Shown here one piece after another: positions 17,101 through 23,237 of a DNA stretch of 49,621 nucleotides. The translations under genes were made by a program, and so were the position numbers. Origin of the DNA: a virus; the IMG/VR virus record IMGVR_UViG_3300032288_005385, positions 1 to 49,621 of that record; one strand, given 5' to 3'. Under the pieces are notes generated by a model. That model saw only the letters and a program-made list of their open reading frames with translations. It did not search any database and was not told the DNA's origin. Every line of letters starts with the position of its first letter. Position 1 is the first letter of the stretch.

Positions 17101-19319
17101 AACGGTGCTTGTTGAACCTTGGTTTTCTGTTGCGCTTCAATCCAGTTGGAACCATCATACCAAAATGTTTTTCCAGAGATTGAATTGCCATTCAAACACA
17201 CAGTTGATTCATCTAATTCAACTGCACCATCAGTAGCTTCTGTCAACACAATCACTGGTTGGGCAATCAAGGGGGGAACTGTGTCCGGAATGGCAAAAGT
17301 CACCACGTATATCTTGTTGCGCACAGACAAATCTTCGTCGGCAGCAAATATAACCCTTGACCCTTCGACCAAGGCGTAACCGTCTGTGGTGTATCCAGTA
17401 GATCCTTCCACATTTGAAAAAGCATCGGTTTGTGTAAAGTCAATTATGTCAACTGGGGCCTTGCCTTGTGTGCCCATGTTCCACAAGCGTACTCCGGGGC
17501 GGAACTGAATAATTGGACGCTTGGCACGAAGATTATTATCAAGATTGGCAGCAGTATTGTTGTATTCTGCTGTGGCATTCAAAACACTGACATGGAACCA
17601 ACGATTGCTTCTAGTCCATGCATTTAAATCTCGGCTTGCTCGACTGATTGTTAAGTAATCAGGATCTGCGGGCTCTACTGCAATGGTACTATCGTTGTAG
17701 TCTTCAACATAGGTTTCAGGCACAACAAAATCTGTTACTGGCAGTAGCTCTATTGCAGTTCCAACACCACTCACATAGTACTCGTGATTGCTGATGGCAA
17801 TGGAGTTCATGGTACCTGTGCCATTTTGCAAGGTCACTGCTGGACCGCCAGGGACTGCGCTAACTGTGAACTTGATACCGCTGGCTGCAATTGATCTTAC
17901 ATAATATGTTGTGCCAGCGTCAAGTCCCCCAAGTGTGGGAGTTAAAAACACCACCTGCTGACCCACATATAAACTGCCAGCATCATAATATGTGATGTAG
18001 TTTGTATTGGCTTCAGTGGCAGTGCATTCAAAGCTTGAGGTGCCTGACTTGTAACTAGTGGGTACCACATCCCCAGTGAATCTCACCTTGAGTCCGTTGG
18101 TAAACGCCACGCCGTTGGGGCTGGTATAAGTTTTTTTACCGATTATGGTGTCAACGTCCAGTACACTGCTGGCGCTGGGTTCGATCAGAACAATGCGACC
18201 AAAAATTTCCGAATTTGTGCCAGACTGGTAGTACAGTGTATCTTGTACTGCGCTCAACAGCGGAATACTGCGAATAACCCCAGCAGGATCTTTGTACCAT
18301 TGTGTGTTGCTGTAAACTGTTCCGTAACTGGTGGTCCACTTTTCTAAATTATTGATATTGGCCAGCAATGACACTTGCAAATAAATTGCATCACCAACAG
18401 TGTTGTAGGTGATTTGATATTTTTGTGTGTAAGCAGGGTTGTTGAGAAAAATCAGTGTACGATTATCTAAGTTGGTTGTGCCATCAATGCCACCGTTGGC
18501 AAGAATAAAATCAACCAAAGGTTGTCCGTTGATATCATCAAAACTTAATTCAGTTACTAGGTCGATTGTGCCAATACTGTCAAGAGAAGTGTAGTAAAAA
18601 CTCTGTGCATTCTTCTGCGGCACATTGAATACCACAGTGCCAGATGTTTCACCATTGTTGGTTACTCCATACACATCTCGGCTGCTGATATTTGGAGTGG
18701 CTGGGATTGTACCGGCGATACCAGGTGCGCTTTGGATCCAGAATTGATCAGTTACCTGGAATGTGTAGCTGCCGCCTCGCACCAATTCAATCACAGGGCT
18801 GTTGCCATTGACGCCTGAAAAATTATAAACATTGTTGCTAGTGGTTACCACAAAGTTATCAGTGGTTGGAATCCCAGTGGCACTGACATCTACTGCGTCG
18901 GGCCCATTGGGTACCCAATAGTACTGGCTGAAGTTTATGAATGTGTCAAAATCAATAAACGGATCCCAGGTGTAATATTCGCTGGAATACAGCCTGTCGG
19001 GACGATTACCGTTGCCACCTTGAAAAGTCACAGCATCATTGAGTCCTGGATAGGTAATGGCATTTTTAATTGTGTTGGTGTCTGGTACAAGACTGACAAC
19101 CCCGGGTTCAAGTTGATAGTTACTTCTTGTGACTGTGGGTTCTACCACGTATCGGTCATTAGGGTTGACGCCAGGCCCCACTCGTCGACCAATAAAGCCC
19201 TGTGTTTTTCTAAATTTAGGCTCTTGTATCAGTTGATCAAGTGTTGCTGCCAAAAATTGTTTGTTGGCATCAGTCTGAAAAATCTCAGGAAGAAAATCTA
19301 CGCTGCGGACTGTTGCCAT
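5136..19319 (-). CDS. Giant (4727-residue) baseplate-region structural protein
   Basis: One uninterrupted frame fills 14.2 kb. The N-terminus has FLPEIFQTDANKQFLAATLD and a Tyr/Trp-rich stretch (LYSSEYYTWDPFIDFDTFIN). About residues 2230-3020 hold at least six FG-GAP-like units (for example AGEFGYSVAMSLDERWMYIGAP), suggesting an integrin-type beta-propeller. A ~48-residue module ending in ATGxGSGTGTA occurs twice (about 2455-2500 and 4166-4213). A later helical part has TSLIDVDHRIRQLIPY and DYIQEVKPYHVTIREFNLLY. I see no catalytic motif. The ATG overlaps the gp6 stop (TAATG) with GGAG before it, so it is translated after gp6. It lies where T4 has gp7-gp10, so I infer a wedge periphery or fibre-anchoring role. 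Equally long relatives exist in aquatic myophages, as far as I recall. Confidence 0.75.
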   Translation of the reverse strand: MATVRSVDFLPEIFQTDANKQFLAATLDQLIQEPKFRKTQGFIGRRVGPGVNPNDRYVVEPTVTRSNYQLEPGVVSLVPDTNTIKNAITYPGLNDAVTFQGGNGNRPDRLYSSEYYTWDPFIDFDTFINFSQYYWVPNGPDAVDVSATGIPTTDNFVVTTSNNVYNFSGVNGNSPVIELVRGGSYTFQVTDQFWIQSAPGIAGTIPATPNISSRDVYGVTNNGETSGTVVFNVPQKNAQSFYYTSLDSIGTIDLVTELSFDDINGQPLVDFILANGGIDGTTNLDNRTLIFLNNPAYTQKYQITYNTVGDAIYLQVSLLANINNLEKWTTSYGTVYSNTQWYKDPAGVIRSIPLLSAVQDTLYYQSGTNSEIFGRIVLIEPSASSVLDVDTIIGKKTYTSPNGVAFTNGLKVRFTGDVVPTSYKSGTSSFECTATEANTNYITYYDAGSLYVGQQVVFLTPTLGGLDAGTTYYVRSIAASGIKFTVSAVPGGPAVTLQNGTGTMNSIAISNHEYYVSGVGTAIELLPVTDFVVPETYVEDYNDSTIAVEPADPDYLTISRASRDLNAWTRSNRWFHVSVLNATAEYNNTAANLDNNLRAKRPIIQFRPGVRLWNMGTQGKAPVDIIDFTQTDAFSNVEGSTGYTTDGYALVEGSRVIFAADEDLSVRNKIYVVTFAIPDTVPPLIAQPVIVLTEATDGAVELDESTVCLNGNSISGKTFWYDGSNWIEAQQKTKVQQAPLFNIYDVDGVSFGDRVKYQSSDFVGSKLFSYAVGNTTILDPVLQFPLQYLNINNVGDIVFDNNLYVDSFTYTIDNVSTVTPISSGSAREYATRTEYAKLIGWQTAVVEQQIYQQFQFNYTGNKLQLDIAVTPQSSIAMPVIKAYVGGQFIEPSQYTYIASDDSTTITLSNTYLPTDVIEILALSDQTSKVGFYQVPNNLENNPLNANSSSFTLGTIRTHYESICENLLALTGPVNGSNNSRDLGNIVPYGLVILQQSSPLTLAGYFMRSSAYNIFASLQYSSREYTKFKAQMLDAVLNQNNIAFRTTASILDEAIQDITLGKLNTQPFYWSDMIPQGVTSYSNTYNVGLVVNYVFDTVQVYNYTSSNYLGLCVYLNDQILTRDKDYVVATNGPRITITTTLATGDTVTINEYGATYGSFVPNTPSKMGLYPAWEPEITTLVTSNGTGEFIIGHDGSSTLVFGDIRDQVLLEFETRIYNNIKQDGNPVPLTVEDVLPGQFRNTGYSFEEVNSIFGSDLLSFCGWNKLDYKTQTFSATNEFTWNYSNTTNRLNNENLLGAWRGIYRYFYDTQQPSYTPWEMLGFTIEPDWWQDRYGPAPYTGDNLVLWDDLAAGLVADPVAPYIRPEYARPGLTSVIPTGPEGELLSPLNSVVGVVPFNQNITSKYQKSWAIGDGGPVEASWWNSSSYPFSVMHVLAVTRPAKFFALFADRDLYKFDTDYNQYLYNGRYRLDANGVEVYGNGVSKASYINWIVDYNRQTGIDSTDLLTADLKALDVRLCYRMASYSDKQYIKLITEKSSPNSTNTTLTIPDESYNILLYKNQPFDQIRYSSVAVQRVEGGGFAVFGYGTSQPYFEILQSQAVGRLQEYSSGGITVRVPTFYTDTVVQVPYGYVFVNETAVSDFLLSYGKLLEKQGLTFDNMVNGYELNWPRMVNEFLYWSQQGWSANAIINLNPLAEGLTVTRPGAVVDGIVTETTENLLLDQNSNEIPTRSLNVVRLDNTFTIQPLSTQSISYINLRFTNFEHMMVLDNQSVFGDLIYDPITGARQSRLTLVAVTTSDWNGSVDTPGFILNQDNVQEWTGLKTYPKGEIVKYKNVYWSALKIVQPSAKFNFNDWAQSDYTQIELGLLPNLANKADQLANSYNINDANIESDNDLLSYGLIGFKPRQYLAALNLDDVSQVNVYRQFLGTKGTILAAELFKSANLGKEAADYTIYENWGVQRAVYGANANRSFFELRLNRALLSSNPSLVEVVVPQQSSQADQTVLLSDVWRSSYNLTSTNILPTTTELPTDIGLPTAGYVSLDDTDITVFDINNTDSLAANIDQIEVGTSIWVAKINDYDWNIYRAQAVPGQLQHVCDNLNGTSRVIFNSQHGLKAGDKLIIKFFDSEINGVYQVLSVPSLDTVNIAFTFTSNRAVANGTGLGFTLQTMRVAQASDVGDLSYALNILPGAKVWVDDNGAGLWEVLQKNNVFSSIVALNPVLLDASEQYGASVAQARNKVAALVGSPRYGFASGTARGAIYVYVKSFTDQYTPVSPLAIGDAILTLDTTGLRGYGNAIDFGNQTYAVAGASASLGSAGQADNGYAVVIYRDPVLGVPGSIPYGQSQLLTQPAGYGTLLTGAGEFGYSVAMSLDERWMYIGAPGLNQVHAYGYVDWQDQLIRILADGTTLSYAIADSIQINNKYQLKVTLNGQIQTVDVDYTIDNNFNIVTFANTPGVATAGSFVPGQTYTILSLGNTDFVAIGASANKVGVEFIATGTGSGTGTALALTLIEFARYNSFQIPYTASTYDLDNDIDASGRRVGLFTATNIYSFSIKVNESLLRPNIDYTFSGTTVTFAGSYISTDVVVVSAKGYFEYVDTIDSSMVTGGLTAGDRFGHSVSCTTDGRQVMIGTPDRTIDGETQAGTVYVFDRNVQKFIYGSDPSSVSFTVLGGTPTAPVSVLVNNEFFINQDNSVIDAPNSFTVSGDIVTILGDLQIGDIIEIETNQFQQVQQVDQHVTADFSNFGQAVQICSNNCSLYVGEPQSSQQIFKGGVVERFVNQSRVYGTITATVANPGLTAGDTIRIDNIDVEVPVAETVASLATAINTAVPNVLATVSTTGYLTISVKNSAAAPPFNKVQVAPGTVGTTFADFGFETFAWTQTITSPYPVQYAGFGSAISINDSAENLVVGAPQGTIYLETVFDDGTTVFDAGSTIFFSVIVQSGAIYTFDYLPSSSLTITNPGKFVFGQQINNNLVGQYDRFGAAVDYTSGVLMAGAPKNDAGDSDANFGAVFVFENPTQAPAWSVVEIQQPTVDIRLLNSAFFFDRITSARTEFLDFINPLQGKILGAARANIDYVGAVDPAAYNVGPANLKGSTWFADHVGEIWWDISSVRFIDPNQDSIVYASRRWAQLFPGSEVDVYQWVQSTTPPSSYTGEGIPLNTVSYTVNTNLSQDGTFATYYYFWVRGITVTATQLGKTLPASTVASYIADAKASGIPYMAPINASTIALYNCADFISASDTVISIEYDREFTNDNVHVEYELIPQDRADGFLSASLYRKLQDSFCGVDTFGNKVPDPNLGPAERYGVQFRPRQSMFVDRFAALKNYLKRANSVLAQYPITESKSFTLLNSSEPIPPQTEIVNAVTVTNWNLQVANLEILGFQTPFWSDPLGSIPLGYKYLVTTDSSQRGLWTIYTVQESDTTPNTRELVLTKVQGYNTPDYWSYINWYRPGYNSSTKVVAEVPNYASLSTLTVTVGSSVKVTANAQGKFEIYLRTDLGWERVGLQDGTIEFSAELWDYALGRFGFDVEVFDAQYFDQEPVIETRKIIQAINEELFVGDLEIQRNKLLVLMFNFVLSEFSAPEWLVKTSLIDVDHRIRQLIPYQNYVRDNQEFVSDYIQEVKPYHVTIREFNLLYNGFDEFFGDITDFDLPAYYNTSLEIPKFTSPVLLPYDQGTAFNSSTNIESDVPATSALWSTWPYNQWYSNYLLSLESVQIIDGGSGYTQPPVVIINGDAIEPAEATAVINSVGQVVAINVTNPGSGYSQTPTITFDGGNGVAARAYAVMNNNLVRSFRTVIKYDRFQYFSDIAAWEPNQIYNPGTLVRYEDRVWQATSATPVTGPTFNLEDWTLIPARQLSGVDRTMGYYVPGVNQPGLELPLLIDGVDYPGVQVYGDYFLNNPAAIDTNYSSEFTDVTLGTLPTDINVDGGEFIGLYEGHAPEELVNGAEFDTLDFRVYTRPGADWARDGHGFQWSSIRYMFDPLIETNYSWAGITQHPVQVLVSNITTNTDLALDVNYTINWVNQTVSLIEMAPWVTAGDRFQINVFELGGGSQLYRANYIGGDIGETVVVPVGASEIDSIAVFVNGENVDSVTWQPYTASTDWNILDSYTKLDVVNNGGNYYRALQDVPAGIDIANVLYWFEFVPTIESIVDFGTDYGATDGIALVVFGASTIDAGNFIIGRSYTISTVGTTNWTAIGAASSTVGTSFVATGVGSGTGTATTNYSWSTPQVQYQVADASLVTNKVIYLTNSLQGTNSVNAVVTRNGLRLQPPEGIEWIGDDSSVSFGLPQRGGYSQSLINAVTDITVWVDNVLQPQTVGPTTGTYIVTPWAGSNTPGRQVVFTTPPVSGARILIAVSTAADYRIIANELQISSSVVLNDLFAVTTWNDTSQLYPLTLVFKGPITETVTVTEGYDETDYSPDTVNNAPGSFDYSAGNTVYTNNFYLERSSNNASRLWVTLNGYRLFEGTDYTVSGDYLILASGVIGVSDVLVVEEFTNSIVPEAMAFRIFQDMRGVQAVYRITPETTTALAQDLSSTADIAYVDNAWTLSDPDLEAGIFGVITINGERIMYRERDTVANTVSGLMRGTAGTGAADHSAGSSVSDMGRGNLLPQQFQDYIVSDSSMGDDSTTVFYAPSINFADFEDSTIESTAIEVYVGGARQYAVSDTSADSQYRWFVTDFDPLAVEFDIAPAAGVEVTILVRQGVTWYAPGDGTASNGIALQDTETQAARFLRGL
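6681..6822 (-). repeat. Second copy of GSGTGTA module in giant gene
   Basis: Encodes about residues 4166-4213 of the giant protein: FIIGRSYTISTVGTTNWTAI followed by GAASSTVGTSFVATGVGSGT. It is clearly homologous to the copy at 11820-11955, sharing the pattern G-x-x-Y-T-I, I-G-A, V-G-x-x-F and ATG-x-GSGTGTA. Confidence 0.7.
11820..11955 (-). repeat. First copy of GSGTGTA module in giant gene
   Basis: Encodes about residues 2455-2500: FVPGQTYTILSLGNTDFVAI followed by GASANKVGVEFIATGTGSGT. It sits between two FG-GAP-like units, at roughly 2360 and 2610, which are about twice as far apart as the others. It therefore looks like an insertion into the propeller. Confidence 0.7.
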
Positions 19320-22300
19320 TAAATTACTCCACTACCGGGTGCAGTACGCAAGTTGGTACTGGTCAATGCTTCAATCACTTCAATGTTGTTTATAGTAGCA
19401 CCGTTGACAAATATCTCATTGGGTGCTGAACGTATTTCATACAAATCACCAAAGTATTTCTGACTGTTCAGTGGTACCAATACCACTGAACTGATAATAG
19501 TTCCAAGCTCTCTATGCAAATATGCAGCAAGTTCTGAAAAATAGAATGTGTCTCCAAAATTCCATTTGTCAATGCTGAAATAAGTGTTCATGGCAGCTAC
19601 CACACTGCTCTTGATTTCACTGGTGCTGGCAGTAGAACCTTGTGCACGAATCACCTTGATCGTGGCACGCAATTCTTGTGAGGCTTTTTCACCAAACAGT
19701 GGTTTGAATACAACTGAATTCAAAATGATATTATCGCTGACCATTTTGTAATTTTGCAGGCCTTGATATTCGGTTGACAATTCATCAATGGTGGGAACAT
19801 CGGGCTCTGGCACAGTTCCTGTGGTGTCTCGTATCCAATTTTGATAGGCTGTATAATAGCTCAAAGTCACAACATACAAGTCAATGATGTTTGTGGTTCC
19901 TGGATCAATGCGTGTTGTCAGTGGTGCATTGTGGCGATATTGATAGTATAGAGATTGACGACCAGTGCGGGCGATCCACTCGTCGGTGACATCAATCAAT
20001 GTTCGTGTTCCGGTCACAGTCACCGACAACTCATAGAACGCAAGATCAGTGTAGGCATAAAAAACTTGTCCCGGAGTCCAAGCACTCTTTTGCAATTCAA
20101 TTTCAGTCAATGTACCATAGTCGCTGACCACACGACCCGGTTCAACCAGCAGGTAGCGTTGCAGGTTGTCAAAGTCCACGGTCTTTTGCAGGTACACGTA
20201 CTTTTGAGTGGGGTTGGTGTTGGGTGCAACAATTTCGTCAAAGAAGTCTGGATTGTCTGGCACGCCATCGTTGTCGTTGTCGCGGTAGCCTACCAATACC
20301 TGGAAGTCATCAACATAACCGTCGCTTTCCACCGGTTGCCCAATAATGGTCATAGTGATATCCCCGGGCAAATGATCAGTGCTGTCTGGCTGAGTGTTTA
20401 CAGCCAAGACATTGATAAAATCTTTGATCACTGTGCCTGTGCGGCTGTCATAAATCTGACCGCCGTCATAGTAGAAGAAGCGAGTTTGCAACACTGATCC
20501 AAAGTAGTAGGCCAGGCCACGGAAAGTTGCTGTGTAGTTTTGATTTTGCACCACAAACTGAATCAGCCACGATGCATCCAAGTTAGTGCCCGATGTGTTG
20601 CCAGCGTATTGTTGACTCCAGGTGGCGTCCTGTGCAAGATTGGTACTGGTGATCAGATACCACGAATAAGGTGTACCAGTAATGTCTCCGTTGCTGTCAT
20701 AGCCAAGACCAAAATTGCGATTCAACAAGATTTGTTCAGCAATGGCCTGCTCTACTGAAACTGGAAGATCAGTAATAAACAAAGGAATAATTGTGTCAAC
20801 TAGGGCGCCCGTGGGCACAAAGTTGTTGAGTGCAATGGGGCCAGCGCCAGATGGAAGATTACCAAGTCCGTTGTTGTAGCCCGAACCTTCGATGCTGATG
20901 GGACTGGCCCAGATTTCTAACTTTTGATCTGCGGCTGTGGGAGTTCCTGGCTGTAACTTGTTGTTGCGATCAAAGTAGTATCCGGTGGGTGCCACAAACT
21001 TGATCAAACTGCCCACAGCAACATATTTGAATGCTGTGGTTGTGGTGGGGCCTACTGGTATGGGAGAGCCAGTGGGCCATTGAATCGAGTACACATCGTT
21101 CTTGAAGTATCCGGTGGTTTCATTGGCCAATGTGGTACTTTGAGTCCATGAGGCCCCGGTGACCCAGGTGGTACCACCATATGCGGGCAAGGTGTTTTCG
21201 GTCACTCTAGGAAAGTTAGAATAGTAAAACTGTCTTTCTGTGGCTGCGGCAATGGCTGGTTGAACTTGGTTGCTCACAAAATCAGCAATTTCATTGCGAT
21301 TGGTCCATGAGAACAAAATTGTAGGAAGAATATTTTGTTCCCAAAGGCCACCATCAGTACCAAAACTGTTTGTACTAGAATACTTGCCAGTGTTGTCCAC
21401 TAGATCCAGATAACGACTGGTGCCGATGCTGGCACGATTAAGTGCCTTGCTTTTCACAATTGAGTTGTATTGTGTGTAAGGAAAGAGATTGTAGTCTTCA
21501 CCGTTGACCATGCGGTCCTGTGTGTAGTATCTAGCAGGAGCACGTTGTTTGATTGCATCAATGGGCTCACGTGCTTGGCTGTTGCTCACAGGTTGTGTGA
21601 TGCCACAGGTGAATGTAAGTGTTTCAAGATTGCCAGCACGACTGATATAGCTAATGGGTATTGTGACCGCTTGCATTTCTTCAGGGTTGATGATGTATTG
21701 CAACCCGTTAGAAGCACGCACATAGGCACGGAATGTGCCCACTGGAATTTCAGAGAACACACCATCACCAAACACCATGGTGATTTGATCATTGGTTCTA
21801 GAAGTTACTGAATAGATAGGACGCAAGGTTGTGCCTATTTGTTCTGCAGCAGCAGAGTAAATGTTTTCTGTGTAAGCCCATTCGCGACTGACATTACCAA
21901 CATTGTCTAATTGAAACAACCAGCGATCTTCGTTGTTGACCCCTTCAATATTGATGTTCACTGTGCGGTTGCTGACTTTTTCTGCCAAGTTGAAGTCTTG
22001 GTTTTGCAACACACCCTGTTTGAACATAAAGAAATAACCAGTGTTGGCACTTTGGAACCCCAGGCTATCGTTACGGAACAAAATGTTGAATGGTACATTG
22101 GCCTGTGGAGCTGGTTCATACACAAAATCTTGGCCCACAGATGTAGAGCTCATGGCTTCAAATGGCATGCTTACACCATCAACTGTGGCAGTATAAGGTA
22201 CAACGGGCAAATACCCAGGAACCAAATTTATTCCATATTCATCTGTACGCACACCCAGTATGGTTTGACGATTACCGGGTCGACCAACTTTTTGTGTATC

Positions 22301-22795
22301 TACCAAGCTGGCATTGATGATGGCTGTAAACTGTTCTTGCCAGTCTGGGTTTGTTGGATCAGCCCAGTTTACTGTAATATTGCTGAGATTTATACCTTGA
22401 TAGTCCACGACGTTTTCTGTGGTCTGCACAGAAAACACTTTTAATAGGCCTTGCGCTGCAATATTGCGTTTGGCAGTATAGCTCACTAGATTGGCCAAGC
22501 GAACCACTGAATCACGACGCTCGGCCGTGTCCATGTAGTTTTCACGTGTGTTTAAATCAGTTCGGAAGGCCAGTGCTTGACCCATGAATGCAATAAGATC
22601 CAGGAGTGCAATGTATTCTGATGATTCAATGTAGTCGTTGAATGTTTCAGGATAATACAAACGCAGATAATCAACAAAACTTTTGCGTAGAGTTTCAAAG
22701 TCGTAACTTTGAAAGTCAGCTTCGCGATAGGTTTGATAGATTTGTTTCCAATCTTCTACGCCAAATATCGCTGTTTGTCTAGTTGTTTTTGCCAT
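19319..22795 (-). CDS. 6: Baseplate wedge protein gp6
   Basis: The 1158-residue product is much longer than T4 gp6 (about 660 residues) but has its hallmark N-terminus: SYDFETLRKSFVDYLRLYYP, SSEYIALLDLIAFMGQALAF and NTRENYMDTAERRDSVVRLA. In T4, gp6 dimers form the inner ring that joins the wedges around the hub. The middle is beta-rich and probably carries the extra domains. The C-terminal region (IDKWNFGDTFYFSELAAYLH, then GTIISSVVLVPLNSQKYFGD) also looks like the conserved gp6/J-type core. A late-type box lies 19 bases before the ATG, with AGAGG between them. gp25 is directly upstream and the giant gene overlaps downstream, keeping the 25-6-(7) order of a wedge operon. Confidence 0.9.
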   Translation of the reverse strand: MAKTTRQTAIFGVEDWKQIYQTYREADFQSYDFETLRKSFVDYLRLYYPETFNDYIESSEYIALLDLIAFMGQALAFRTDLNTRENYMDTAERRDSVVRLANLVSYTAKRNIAAQGLLKVFSVQTTENVVDYQGINLSNITVNWADPTNPDWQEQFTAIINASLVDTQKVGRPGNRQTILGVRTDEYGINLVPGYLPVVPYTATVDGVSMPFEAMSSTSVGQDFVYEPAPQANVPFNILFRNDSLGFQSANTGYFFMFKQGVLQNQDFNLAEKVSNRTVNINIEGVNNEDRWLFQLDNVGNVSREWAYTENIYSAAAEQIGTTLRPIYSVTSRTNDQITMVFGDGVFSEIPVGTFRAYVRASNGLQYIINPEEMQAVTIPISYISRAGNLETLTFTCGITQPVSNSQAREPIDAIKQRAPARYYTQDRMVNGEDYNLFPYTQYNSIVKSKALNRASIGTSRYLDLVDNTGKYSSTNSFGTDGGLWEQNILPTILFSWTNRNEIADFVSNQVQPAIAAATERQFYYSNFPRVTENTLPAYGGTTWVTGASWTQSTTLANETTGYFKNDVYSIQWPTGSPIPVGPTTTTAFKYVAVGSLIKFVAPTGYYFDRNNKLQPGTPTAADQKLEIWASPISIEGSGYNNGLGNLPSGAGPIALNNFVPTGALVDTIIPLFITDLPVSVEQAIAEQILLNRNFGLGYDSNGDITGTPYSWYLITSTNLAQDATWSQQYAGNTSGTNLDASWLIQFVVQNQNYTATFRGLAYYFGSVLQTRFFYYDGGQIYDSRTGTVIKDFINVLAVNTQPDSTDHLPGDITMTIIGQPVESDGYVDDFQVLVGYRDNDNDGVPDNPDFFDEIVAPNTNPTQKYVYLQKTVDFDNLQRYLLVEPGRVVSDYGTLTEIELQKSAWTPGQVFYAYTDLAFYELSVTVTGTRTLIDVTDEWIARTGRQSLYYQYRHNAPLTTRIDPGTTNIIDLYVVTLSYYTAYQNWIRDTTGTVPEPDVPTIDELSTEYQGLQNYKMVSDNIILNSVVFKPLFGEKASQELRATIKVIRAQGSTASTSEIKSSVVAAMNTYFSIDKWNFGDTFYFSELAAYLHRELGTIISSVVLVPLNSQKYFGDLYEIRSAPNEIFVNGATINNIEVIEALTSTNLRTAPGSGVI

Positions 22796-22814
22796 TGTAC
22801 TAAGCCTCTATTTT

Positions 22815-22822
22815 TATTTATG
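22815..22822 (-). promoter_or_regulatory. Late promoter box CATAAATA upstream of gp6
   Basis: One mismatch to TATAAATA, 19 bases before the gp6 ATG in a 47-base gap after gp25. The spacing leaves room for the AGAGG ribosome binding site. Confidence 0.65.
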
Positions 22823-22842
22823 GAATTTTAAAACGGCTTAGT

Positions 22843-23220
22843 TTATATGTAAGACGCACTGCGCTGTTGTAAATCAAAGAAGATGCTTAGTCGTTCAGCA
22901 TTGTCACTGGGTATCACCTGTAGTTCAATCTCCAACAATATACCATTCTCTTGTGGATATACCTGTGTGTCACTGATATAGATCCTAGGATCGCCGCCGG
23001 CCACTCGTTGCACTTCTGTGACAATGGCGTTTTGTAATTCTTCCAATTGATTTTCAAACAAAAAATCCCAAAGCACAGTGCCATAGGCCGGGCGACCAGG
23101 CAGCTGGCCTTGGCGGATGTTGAATGCGTTCAACAGGTCGCGTTTGATCAGTTCAAAGTCTGTGAGAGTGAACTTTTTAAATTGTCCCTGCGTGTTGAAT
23201 CCAATGAATGTTTGTGCCAT
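22843..23220 (-). CDS. 25: Baseplate wedge protein gp25
   Basis: The 125-residue product matches the gp25/GPW family in length and motif: LIKRDLLNAFNIRQGQLPGR, then AYGTVLWDFLFENQ. This is the conserved core of the small lysozyme-like wedge protein that nucleates sheath polymerisation in T4 and its relatives in contractile injection systems. It is not an active lysozyme, since the family lacks the catalytic residues. It lies directly upstream of gp6. An AATAAATA box lies four bases before the ATG and no normal ribosome binding site is seen. Confidence 0.92.
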   Translation of the reverse strand: MAQTFIGFNTQGQFKKFTLTDFELIKRDLLNAFNIRQGQLPGRPAYGTVLWDFLFENQLEELQNAIVTEVQRVAGGDPRIYISDTQVYPQENGILLEIELQVIPSDNAERLSIFFDLQQRSASYI

Positions 23221-23224
23221 GTTG

Positions 23225-23232
23225 TATTTATT
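23225..23232 (-). promoter_or_regulatory. Late-like box AATAAATA abutting gp25 start
   Basis: The box is four bases before the gp25 ATG, too close for a normal leader if used as a late promoter. It may instead be an A/T-rich translation-enhancing sequence. Confidence 0.35.
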
Positions 23233-23237
23233 GAGGT

